5,232 nucleotides of DNA from Candidatus Sodaliphilus limicaballi (GCA_018065815.1 JAGHSP010000358.1:1-5232); one strand, 5' to 3'. Shown: positions 1-5,232, counted from the first letter of the stretch. Notes: generated by a model not told the origin, from the letters alone. Made by a program: numbers and translations.

Positions 1-80
1 GATATTGGTAGTATATATTCATTATTGCACAAAAATGATAGCAACAATATTCCTAGTGATGTTGTTTTTTTTGTTTTTTG

Positions 81-207
81 GCTGTGTGAGAGAAGAAAAG
101 CCCGGCAGGGTGATGTCATGTGTTTGGGATTTTGCGGGGAGCGAAGCTCACTGGCAAAATCACAAACACATGACATCAATGGCGACAGCCATCTTCTCTT
201 ACACAGC
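81..207. repeat. Long imperfect inverted repeat with potential four-way-junction fold
   Basis: The outer arms 81-95 and 193-207 pair over 15 positions, with one G.T (88/200). The inner arms 111-135 and 154-178 pair over 25 positions with a single mismatch (127/162), capped by GAGC-GAA-GCTC (139-149). The two unmatched stretches between outer and inner stems can each form a small hairpin: CCC-GGCA-GGG at 101-110 and ATGGC-GACA-GCCAT at 179-192. The whole would fold as a four-armed structure. It starts 74 bases past the metallophosphoesterase stop. It does not look like a standard terminator for that operon, because on the minus strand it is followed by an A-rich tract (61-80 is T-rich on the plus strand). 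No target-site duplication was seen. It could be a MITE-like relic, a structured RNA or an mRNA 3' stabiliser. The structure is directly visible; its role is unknown. Confidence 0.85.
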
Positions 208-281
208 GGTTTATTTCTGTTTTTGTCCTTTGCCCCAGCATTTAAGGCATAAAACCCTAATCCAATACTCGGTGGGAGAAA

Positions 282-1553
282 TTATTTTGCCTTGACTTCA
301 ACTGTGTCGAGGTGGGTGCCGTTGCGGTCTAGGAGGGTGAGTGAGATGCGGCGGTCGTTGACCTTCATGCTGAGTGCTCCCACGGTTTTGCCGCCCTCGG
401 TGAAACGGTACTTGATGAGGTCTTGGTTATAGGTGAGCACACTGTCCATGTCCTGGCCACGCTCATTGTCGGCCGACGGTGTCTGCACATAGACCGTGCC
501 ACGGGTGCCATCGGTCTCCTTGCCATCATAGAGGCAGTCGGTGCGGGCATAGATATGGTTATTCCCGCTTAAAGCGAGATCTACGCCCAGTTCGTCAAAT
601 ATTTTGCTCCATCGTCCATATTGCGACGTCTTGCCATTAACGCCATTGAACCACTGATAGTGCTCGCACACGATGACGTAACGTGGCGGATTGCTGCCAC
701 GGCGGGCATCGGTTACCACTTTGCGCAGCCATTGAGCTGCGGCGTCAAATCCCGTGCTGTCACGCATTTCCTCATTGTTGAGCATCACAAACATGGCATT
801 GCCGTAGCGAAAGTGGTAGCACACGCCCTCCTGCCCCTTGTAGCCATTGCGCGGCACATAGTTGGCATCGCGAAAGAAGTCGCTTGTGCACTTTTCATAT
901 CCTCGCGACATGTTGTCGTGGTTGCCGTTGAGGCCTGCCCACATATATTTGGAGAAGTAAGGATGCTTATAGAGGTCAACCCAGAACGACCAGCTGCCTC
1001 CCCAGGCACACACATCGCCCAGGTGCAGCACCCAATCGATCGACGGGTCATATTTCTCGACTTGCCCTAGCATGTCCATGGCAGCACGAGTGCGACCCGG
1101 CAGCGGGGTATAGTTGTGGAAGTCGCTGATGATGCAGCACGACCACTCCTGCCCAGCGGCAGGTGCCGTCCTGAACGAATAAACCTCGCTGGCGGGGGTG
1201 CCGTCGTCTCTCATGATGCGGTAAAGATAGTCCGTTCCGGGAGTGAGACCGCTCAACGTGGTTCCGCACTTGATGAACACCGGCGTTTCAATGAAGTTTT
1301 CGCCATTAGGACGCTTGGATGAGATGCTGTCAAACGTGAAGCACTGGTTTTCGCAGGACGGCCTGGCATAAGACAGAGCCTCGGGCCAGCTAGCGAGCGC
1401 ATATTCGACACAAGTGCCTTCTTCCATGGCAGCCCAACTCACGTTGACCTGTGTGGCACAATCCTCGCCGGGGCACGTGATGATTGACTCCACCTGGGCA
1501 TTCATGATAGAGAACACCCGGGCTAACAGTAATGCTATAACTAGTCGTTTCAT
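282..1553 (-). CDS. Secreted metallophosphoesterase with purple-acid-phosphatase-like N-terminal domain
   Basis: This 423-residue protein probably hydrolyses phosphate esters outside the cytoplasm; its substrate is unknown. Residues 1-19 form a signal peptide (K2-R3, hydrophobic core, likely cleavage at NA/Q). About 20-130 resemble the fibronectin-III-like N-terminal domain of purple acid phosphatases (GLTPGTDYLYRI...YSFRTAP) and are unusually cysteine-rich. About 136-365 form the calcineurin-like catalytic domain: SDFH (D144, H146), LHLGD (D180), GNHD (210-213), VCEH (H298) and SGNNHIYAR (329-337). Two points differ from classical purple acid phosphatases. The tyrosine ligand of GDxxY is absent (GDVCA), and the first histidine of GHxH is asparagine (N331), so metal binding may differ. 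The ATG lies 26 bases past the hexosaminidase stop, with no Shine-Dalgarno, and it is the last gene of the operon. Family assignment is firm; specificity and activity are inferred. Confidence 0.95.
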   Translation of the reverse strand: MKRLVIALLLARVFSIMNAQVESIITCPGEDCATQVNVSWAAMEEGTCVEYALASWPEALSYARPSCENQCFTFDSISSKRPNGENFIETPVFIKCGTTLSGLTPGTDYLYRIMRDDGTPASEVYSFRTAPAAGQEWSCCIISDFHNYTPLPGRTRAAMDMLGQVEKYDPSIDWVLHLGDVCAWGGSWSFWVDLYKHPYFSKYMWAGLNGNHDNMSRGYEKCTSDFFRDANYVPRNGYKGQEGVCYHFRYGNAMFVMLNNEEMRDSTGFDAAAQWLRKVVTDARRGSNPPRYVIVCEHYQWFNGVNGKTSQYGRWSKIFDELGVDLALSGNNHIYARTDCLYDGKETDGTRGTVYVQTPSADNERGQDMDSVLTYNQDLIKYRFTEGGKTVGALSMKVNDRRISLTLLDRNGTHLDTVEVKAK

Positions 1554-1579
1554 GACGAAAATTAAGAATATCCAGATAT

Positions 1580-4045
1580 TTACTTAAATAGATAAGTGGT
1601 GAGGCTCTCCTTGCCTAGGTAATAAGCCTTGGCCTTAATCACCTTGTAATCACCCACCTTGACGGGAGCAGTCCACACTTCGCTCTGCGCCGTGGGTTCA
1701 CTGCCGTCGAGCGTGTAGCGTATCACCATGCCCGAATACTTGGCATTAGCTAGCAGCATGCCGTTTTCTACTTTAAGTCCAGGCATACCGATGCGGAAGT
1801 TATACCCTTTGGCTTGCAAAATGGGCAGTTCCACCGCACCTATCTTGTTATTATACTGTAACCGAGCAGCCTCATAGGCTTGCACGTCGTTCAGATTGGC
1901 AGCCCATGCCGGGACAGCAGTCCATCCTCGCTCGGCCACGCCGAACACCTTGGGCAAGGTGAGATACTGCACCTGGTCGAAGCTGCGCAGGGTCTCGCCC
2001 CACAACTGCGCCTGCACGCCTATCACGTTGGCTTTGTTATGAAGGGCAGGCTTGCCGTCGCCATTGTGCACCACATCGATGGGAGAACCGTCGTAGGCTG
2101 TGCGTGCGCTAGCATATATGTTCCATGGCAGAGCGCTCCACGAGTCAAACTCATCTACCTTGCCGCCCCAGTGCAGACCCTGGTCATACTGGTGCCAGCT
2201 GTAGCCCATATCCATGTAGAAATTGGTCACATTAGAGAGAATCACCGGATAGCCGTCGTTAGCCAGGCTGTAAGGCACCACGTCGCGGCTGCCCACAGTG
2301 CTCCAAGCGTTGATGCCGGCAAAGCGCTTGGTCATCTTGGCGTTCCACTCTGCGCCATGGTCGAGGGCGACCTCTTGCCAGCCCTCGATGAGGATGCCGC
2401 GCTTGTAGAGGATGTCGCTGATGCGGGAAATGTAATACTCGTTCACCTCGTGAGCGTTCTTGAGGTTCTCACGCTTCATGAGAGCTTGCACGGCGGGCGA
2501 TTGATCCCAAGCGCCACGAGCCACCTCATCGCCGCCCAGATGCACGATATCGAGCTTGAGACCGGCTTCCTTATACATTAATTCCAGTTCGGCCACCACC
2601 TTATCAACGAAGTTATACACACCATTGCCAGCCACATCGAGCACATTGTCGTGATAACTCTGTGCCGAGGTATATACACTCGTGTTCTCGTCTTCCCATA
2701 TCTTGTATTGCTCGGCCTTGGCCCTGTCGGTGGCAATATACTTGTCATAACGGTTTTTCATCGCCACGATGGCAGCACGCGCATGTCCCGGGGTCTCAAT
2801 CTCGGGTATCACCTTGATGCCACGCGCCGTGGCATACTTGAGCAGGTCGATCATCTGCTTGCGGGTGAGAAATCCGTTAGCGCTCTGACTCGGGTCATTA
2901 GGATTGCCGTTGCCATCAAAGATTTGTGCCAAGTAGCCCTTCTCGTTGAGCGTGCACCCGCGACGCGAAGCCACCTCGGTGAGTTCGGGGAGTCCGGGGA
3001 TTTCAAGACGCCATGCCTCGTCGTCGGTAAAGTGGAACTGCAAGCGGTTGAGCTTGTAATAAGCCATCAGGTCAATGAAACGCTTGAGGTCGTCTAAACC
3101 ATAGAAATTGCGGGCGATGTCGGTCATGTAGCCACGGTAGTGCATGTCGGGAAAGTCAACAATGCTCGCATTCTGCAAGTTGCGTCCCTTGCTGTGGTCG
3201 AGGGCTGCAACGAGGGTCTTAACGCCGTTCATAGCACCCTCTTGGCTAGCACCCACGATGGTAACTCGCCCGTCATTGACTTCGAGGGTATAATACTCAT
3301 GATTCTGGCTGATGCCCCCTTTCACCTTCACTGCAATCACAGTCTTCTGTCCGCCTGTGGCATAGATGCCGCGTTTCTTCAACTCGGCTTTAAGCAACTT
3401 GCCAGCGGCACCTCCACCCTTCACAGTCACAAGGTTTCCCACATGGGTCACCCCGTTCTTGAGGTCAATCTGCTTGGGTTCAGGGAATATGTCATAGTCA
3501 TTGCCGGTATAGGCATCACCTATGCAGTTGATCGAAGCGTTGTAGTCATACATGAACTTGCCGTCGGGGTAAGCAGCATGGTTCACCCACTGCCCGGGAC
3601 GTGCCAACTCGGCGCGCACGATGGGAGCCGCCTGCGGAGCGGCTGTGTTGCCGTCGATCACCACATGGCCTCCGGCCGGCATGTAGCAACTATTGACCAT
3701 AGTGCCCTTCATGAGCATGTCCACCACCAGCGAGTCGCCAGGGGCAAGCGGTTGATAACCAGCAGCAGGAGTTATCTGATAGTAAGTGGTCGATACCTCC
3801 TTCATGCTCACCAGGCTGCCCTCGGGCAACTTAAACGAGCGAGAGAACTGGTTGAAATAAAACTGCCAGTTGCCGTCTAGCGTCTTGTCGCTCACGTTCT
3901 TGAAAATGAAACGCGAACTGTAGTAACCAGGTTCGGCATTGTTCTGCCCCATTTCCCAACGCACATCGACGGGCGACTGTGCCATGGTTGCCAACGCTAC
4001 GAGAGCACTTGCAACGGCAGTTGCGGCTTTATGGATATTCTTCAT
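1580..4045 (-). CDS. Secreted GH20 beta-N-acetylhexosaminidase
   Basis: This 821-residue enzyme is expected to remove terminal beta-linked GlcNAc or GalNAc from glycans such as chitobiose, N-glycans or mucin chains, by the substrate-assisted GH20 mechanism. Residues 1-22 or 1-23 are a signal peptide with no lipobox cysteine, suggesting a periplasmic or exported protein. About 25-150 resemble the chitobiase N-terminal carbohydrate-binding domain (CHB_HEX). About 185-295 are the GH20b domain (from IFPEPKQI). About 300-715 are the catalytic barrel: R304 in MHYRGYMTDIARNF, HFTDDEAWRLEI (338-349), PEIETPGHA (414-422), HLGGDE (502-507) with the catalytic pair D506-E507, and WGE (682-684). About 745-821 resemble the chitobiase C-terminal Ig-like domain (IRYTLDGSEPT). 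All expected active-site motifs are present, and the length suits a four-domain chitobiase-like enzyme. The start overlaps the upstream phosphatase stop as ATGA, so translational coupling is likely. Exact substrate is not readable from sequence. Confidence 0.98.
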   Translation of the reverse strand: MKNIHKAATAVASALVALATMAQSPVDVRWEMGQNNAEPGYYSSRFIFKNVSDKTLDGNWQFYFNQFSRSFKLPEGSLVSMKEVSTTYYQITPAAGYQPLAPGDSLVVDMLMKGTMVNSCYMPAGGHVVIDGNTAAPQAAPIVRAELARPGQWVNHAAYPDGKFMYDYNASINCIGDAYTGNDYDIFPEPKQIDLKNGVTHVGNLVTVKGGGAAGKLLKAELKKRGIYATGGQKTVIAVKVKGGISQNHEYYTLEVNDGRVTIVGASQEGAMNGVKTLVAALDHSKGRNLQNASIVDFPDMHYRGYMTDIARNFYGLDDLKRFIDLMAYYKLNRLQFHFTDDEAWRLEIPGLPELTEVASRRGCTLNEKGYLAQIFDGNGNPNDPSQSANGFLTRKQMIDLLKYATARGIKVIPEIETPGHARAAIVAMKNRYDKYIATDRAKAEQYKIWEDENTSVYTSAQSYHDNVLDVAGNGVYNFVDKVVAELELMYKEAGLKLDIVHLGGDEVARGAWDQSPAVQALMKRENLKNAHEVNEYYISRISDILYKRGILIEGWQEVALDHGAEWNAKMTKRFAGINAWSTVGSRDVVPYSLANDGYPVILSNVTNFYMDMGYSWHQYDQGLHWGGKVDEFDSWSALPWNIYASARTAYDGSPIDVVHNGDGKPALHNKANVIGVQAQLWGETLRSFDQVQYLTLPKVFGVAERGWTAVPAWAANLNDVQAYEAARLQYNNKIGAVELPILQAKGYNFRIGMPGLKVENGMLLANAKYSGMVIRYTLDGSEPTAQSEVWTAPVKVGDYKVIKAKAYYLGKESLTTYLFK

Positions 4046-4524
4046 ATTAATTTGTTTTTCTTGATGTAGTCTAGCAAGTTAGCGCAAGCGTCCTCCACTA
4101 GGTCGAGCGCTAGTTCAAAGTCTTCGGGTCCGCCATAATAGGGATCGGGGACGTAGCTATGCTTCTGGCCTGGGGACAGATAGTCACCCATCATCACCAG
4201 TCGATGCGTGATGTCGGTGCGTGCCATCCATTTGAGGTCGCGCGCGTTGCCATCGTCCATCGCAACTATCATGTCAAAGTGGGTAAAATCGCTTTGCACC
4301 ACAGGACGGCTGCGGTGCGTGAGGTCATAACCGCGACGAGCTGCATGACGACGCATGCGGTGGTCGGGCAACTGCCCCTGATGACCGCCGTAGGTTCCTG
4401 CCGAATCCACTTCAATAACCGAGTCAAGCCCCTCATCCTCAATGAGACGCTGCATCACGCCATGAGCTGCCGGAGACCGGCAAATATTGCCCAAACACAC
4501 GAATAGTATCTTGTATTTTTCCAT
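4042..4524 (-). CDS. Low-molecular-weight protein-tyrosine phosphatase
   Basis: This 160-residue cytoplasmic enzyme dephosphorylates phosphotyrosine through a cysteine-phosphate intermediate. The P-loop is CLGNICRSP (residues 10-18, nucleophile C10, phosphate-binding R16), directly after the first beta strand. The general-acid loop is DPYYGG (D127, Y129, Y130). Other family landmarks are SAGT (41-44), DHRM (54-57) and FDMIVAMDDGN (83-93). The length matches the usual ~155-160 residues. I chose the ATG at 4522-4524; a TTG three codons upstream (4531-4533) is in frame but overlaps the -7 promoter box, so it is unlikely to be in the mRNA. No Shine-Dalgarno is present. It is the first gene of the operon and overlaps the hexosaminidase start by 4 bases. 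No tyrosine kinase or capsule export gene is visible nearby, so a Wzb-like capsule role is not supported here. Its phosphoprotein target is unknown. Confidence 0.97.
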   Translation of the reverse strand: MEKYKILFVCLGNICRSPAAHGVMQRLIEDEGLDSVIEVDSAGTYGGHQGQLPDHRMRRHAARRGYDLTHRSRPVVQSDFTHFDMIVAMDDGNARDLKWMARTDITHRLVMMGDYLSPGQKHSYVPDPYYGGPEDFELALDLVEDACANLLDYIKKNKLI

Positions 4525-4530
4525 CAACCA

Positions 4531-4538
4531 CAAAGATA
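4531..4538 (-). promoter_or_regulatory. Bacteroidetes -7 promoter box for the phosphatase-hexosaminidase-phosphoesterase operon
   Basis: On the minus strand this reads TATCTTTG, a perfect match to the Bacteroidetes sigma-ABfr -7 consensus TAnnTTTG. It ends only 6 bases before the ATG at 4524, so the transcript would have a leader of a few bases at most. No clear TTTG -33 box is found about 20 bases upstream; that stretch is T-rich on the minus strand, with TTTC-like matches. The plus strand here also carries GACGAAA three times (4548-4554, 4562-4568, 4569-4575), which could be an operator or simple low-complexity sequence. Box and position are seen; promoter activity is inferred. Confidence 0.6.
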
Positions 4539-4586
4539 GTGATTTTTGACGAAAAAGAAAAGACGAAAGACGAAAAAACTTTGCCT

Positions 4587-4613
4587 CTCGGGGGACTCGG
4601 GGAACTCGGGGAT
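4587..4613. repeat. Three tandem copies of a 9-bp repeat, CTCGGGGNN
   Basis: The units are CTCGGGGGA (4587-4595), CTCGGGGAA (4596-4604) and CTCGGGGAT (4605-4613). Only the last two bases vary. The block lies about 50 bp upstream of the operon promoter, next to a T-rich stretch (4613-4630), and contrasts sharply in base composition with its AT-rich surroundings. It is probably a slippage-prone intergenic repeat; an upstream regulatory role is possible but not shown. Confidence 0.85.
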
Positions 4614-4641
4614 TTATATTTTTTATTGTTATCTTGTAAAA

Positions 4642-4796
4642 GAGGGTGTCGCAAAATGCAAGAAATGACAGCGCGCTGCAAGCGCAATGTTGCTACTAGC
4701 CCAAGGCAACGCCTTGGGTAACATGTAGTAACACCAACGCGCCCTGCAAGGGCAAAAGAATTGTTACCCCGCAAAAACGCATTTTGCGACAGCCTC
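4642..4796. mobile_element. MITE-like 155-bp element with 18-bp terminal inverted repeats
   Basis: The ends 4642-4659 (GAGGGTGTCGCAAAATGC) and 4779-4796 (reverse complement GAGGCTGTCGCAAAATGC) match at 17 of 18 positions. The interior has no credible gene but holds three hairpins: GCGCT-GCA-AGCGC (4673-4685), CCCAAGGC-AAC-GCCTTGGG (4700-4718) and GCCCT-GCA-AGGGC (4741-4753). The middle hairpin is flanked by a second inverted pair, GTTGCTAC (4689-4696) and GTAGTAAC (4725-4732). The first and third hairpins share loop and stem ends but differ at the third stem pair on both sides, keeping pairing. The size and termini suggest a non-autonomous element mobilised by an IS transposase in trans. No target-site duplication was recognised, so the class is an inference; a dispersed structured intergenic repeat is the alternative. 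Confidence 0.65.
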
Positions 4797-4897
4797 CATA
4801 ACGCAAGCCCCTCTGATTAGATTTTGTTATAATCTGTTTGTTATCAATAAATTCTGACTTATATTTCATTTTTTACCAGACACTAATAATACCATTT
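4797..4897. other. AT-rich intergenic spacer without a gene
   Basis: This 101-bp stretch separates the MITE-like element from the hairpin-module array. It is AT-rich from about 4815 onward and holds no credible reading frame. A sequence near the Bacteroidetes -7 consensus, TAGATTTTG at 4818-4826 on the plus strand, has one T too many and no recognisable gene downstream inside the window, so it is not called as a promoter. The change to GC-rich sequence at about 4898 marks the left edge of the array. Confidence 0.6.
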
Positions 4898-4919
4898 CAG
4901 TGCGGCCCCTCCGAGGCCG
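4898..4919 (+). repeat. Decayed boundary copy of the hairpin module
   Basis: Only the end of the module core remains: CA (4898-4899), the GTG spacer (4900-4902) and hairpin II, CGGCCCC-TCC-GAGGCCG (4903-4919), with one C.A mismatch (4908/4914). It aligns with the minus-strand copy at 5195-5217 (CAGTG, CGACCTC-TGCC-GAGGTCG), in which the third stem pair is A-T instead of G-C, a compensated change. The sequence left of 4898 has no match to the core, so this seems to be the edge of the element. The next module begins 20 bases further on, at 4940. Confidence 0.6.
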
Positions 4920-4939
4920 ATAGTTTCATGTCCCCTTCT

Positions 4940-4991
4940 CCGACGGTCTGACGACCGCCGGTTACGATGCAATAAGGCGGTTTCACCGCCT
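4940..4991 (+). repeat. Complete 52-bp double-hairpin module, plus orientation
   Basis: Hairpin I (4940-4961) has CCG/CGG outer pairs, a mismatch, then CGGTC-TGAC-GACCG. Its last three bases begin the core CGGTTACGATGCA (4959-4971). A 3-base spacer (ATA) follows, then hairpin II, AGGCGGT-TTC-ACCGCCT (4975-4991). The copy at 5083-5134 on the other strand has the same length and geometry. Against it, three of seven hairpin II pairs and the outer pair of the inner hairpin I stem are changed on both sides, preserving pairing. This points to selection on structure, or to mobility of a structured unit. Function is unknown. Confidence 0.8.
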
Positions 4992-5005
4992 ACACCGCCT
5001 ACACC
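4985..5005 (+). repeat. 9-bp tandem duplication of the hairpin II 3' arm
   Basis: ACCGCCTAC occurs at 4985-4993 and 4994-5002, followed by a partial ACC (5003-5005). The first copy contains the 3' arm of hairpin II of the module ending at 4991; the second offers an alternative partner for the same 5' arm (AGGCGGT, 4975-4981). Replication slippage is the simplest explanation. It could also allow two competing folds. Confidence 0.75.
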
Positions 5006-5082
5006 ACAACCCTAGCCGTCACCCCCTCGCGCACCGGCAGTATCACTAACCAGACCGAACATGCCTTAAAGCGTATCATACT

Positions 5083-5134
5083 TGACGGGGAACCCGTCAC
5101 ACTGCATCGTAACCGATGGTCGCCAGACCAACGG
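5083..5134 (-). repeat. Complete 52-bp double-hairpin module, minus orientation
   Basis: Read on the minus strand from 5134, hairpin I (5113-5134) is CCG, a mismatch, TGGTC-TGGC-GACCA, a mismatch and CGG. The core CGGTTACGATGCA is the complement of 5103-5115, the spacer is GTG (5100-5102), and hairpin II is TGACGGG-TTC-CCCGTCA (5083-5099). It has the same element order, spacing and total length as the module at 4940-4991, which lies in the opposite orientation. The two hairpin II ends face each other across a 91-bp centre (4992-5082). Confidence 0.8.
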
Positions 5135-5174
5135 ACAGGGAGCCAGACCGTCGGACAGGGAGCCAGACCATCGG
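5135..5174 (-). repeat. Two tandem 20-bp units preceding hairpin I
   Basis: On the minus strand the units are CCGATGGTCTGGCTCCCTGT (5155-5174) and CCGACGGTCTGGCTCCCTGT (5135-5154), differing at one base. They run directly into hairpin I of the module at 5083-5134, whose first 13 bases (CCGTTGGTCTGGC) are a third, partial copy. Each unit thus repeats the 5' arm and loop of hairpin I without its 3' arm. The equivalent place in the plus-strand arm (before 4940) has no such units, so they are a local expansion. An additional hairpin, GATGG-AAAA-CCATC, sits next to them at 5174-5187. Confidence 0.8.
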
Positions 5175-5194
5175 ATGGAAAACCATCTACCAAT

Positions 5195-5232
5195 CGACCT
5201 CGGCAGAGGTCGCACTGCATCGTAACCGATTC
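5195..5232 (-). repeat. Double-hairpin module cut by the window edge, minus orientation
   Basis: The core CGGTTACGATGCA (complement of 5216-5228), a GTG spacer (5213-5215) and hairpin II, CGACCTC-TGCC-GAGGTCG (5195-5212), are intact. The 18-base stretch 5213-5230 is identical to 5100-5117. Hairpin I would lie mostly beyond 5232; the four visible bases (GAAT before CGG on the minus strand) do not fully fit the GACCR pattern of the other copies, so it may differ. The array therefore probably continues past the window. Confidence 0.7.

Noticed and set aside
81..281. Rho-independent terminator for the operon
   Set aside because: On the minus strand the large hairpin is followed by A-rich, not T-rich, sequence, and no other GC-rich stem with a T run was found between 208 and 281.
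5..295. Plus-strand 96-codon frame whose start looks like a lipoprotein signal (LFFLFFGC)
   Set aside because: The hydrophobic run is simply the T-rich tract 61-80. The frame then passes through both arms of the inverted repeat and overlaps the end of the metallophosphoesterase gene, and nothing in it resembles a known protein.
621..1070. Plus-strand open frame of 149 codons
   Set aside because: It is antisense to the catalytic domain of the metallophosphoesterase and has no recognisable domain.
1567..1580. Small palindrome AATAT-CCAG-ATATT between the hexosaminidase and phosphoesterase genes
   Set aside because: Five AT pairs in a 26-base AT-rich gap are easily expected by chance.
1880..3880. 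Long plus-strand open frames at 1880-2581, 2651-3097 and 3140-3880
   Set aside because: They lie wholly antisense to the GH20 gene, whose motifs are intact. Their translations are histidine- and valine-rich, as expected of shadow frames.
4439..4774. Minus-strand 111-codon frame and the plus-strand frame 4539-4721
   Set aside because: They run across the MITE-like element, the 9-bp repeat and, for the minus frame, into the phosphatase P-loop coding region in another frame. No conserved protein features.
4999..5220. Minus-strand 73-codon frame with repeated VWLPVR-like peptides
   Set aside because: The peptide repeat merely mirrors the 20-bp tandem DNA units and the hairpins; the modules are conserved as structure, not in one reading frame.
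5083..5232. CRISPR array
   Set aside because: The 18-base direct repeat occurs only twice, 113 bp apart, with further inverted copies. Spacing and orientation do not fit a CRISPR array, and no cas gene is present.

Overview
The window looks like chromosomal DNA from a Bacteroidales bacterium, most plausibly a gut lineage such as Muribaculaceae or Prevotellaceae. This is an inference. It rests on the lack of Shine-Dalgarno sequences before all three genes, a perfect Bacteroidetes-type -7 box (TAnnTTTG) at the head of the operon, secreted host-glycan-type enzymes, and intergenic DNA crowded with short hairpin repeats.

Layout. Positions 282-4524 hold three tightly packed minus-strand genes, read from right to left. 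They encode a low-molecular-weight protein-tyrosine phosphatase (4042-4524), a secreted family GH20 beta-N-acetylhexosaminidase (1580-4045) and a secreted metallophosphoesterase with a purple-acid-phosphatase-like N-terminal domain (282-1553). The first two overlap by 4 bases (ATGA) and the second and third are 26 bases apart, so one transcript from the promoter at 4531-4538 is likely. The two downstream products carry signal peptides and probably act in the periplasm or on the cell surface, removing terminal N-acetylhexosamine and phosphate from glycans or other organic substrates. The tyrosine phosphatase is cytoplasmic, and its link to them is unknown.

The two flanks have no convincing genes but are rich in structure. 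On the left, positions 81-207 form a very long, nearly perfect inverted repeat that can fold into a four-way junction. On the right (4534-5232) there are, in order, a 9-bp tandem repeat, a 155-bp MITE-like element with 18-bp terminal inverted repeats and internal hairpins, an AT-rich spacer, and from 4898 to the window end a set of repeat modules. Each complete module is 52 bp and holds two hairpins around a fixed core, CGGTTACGATGCA. Copies occur in both orientations, and several stem positions change on both sides so that pairing is kept. The modules form two opposed arms around a 91-bp centre, and the right arm is longer by exactly two 20-bp tandem units plus one loop base. This hairpin-module array is the most unusual thing in the window.
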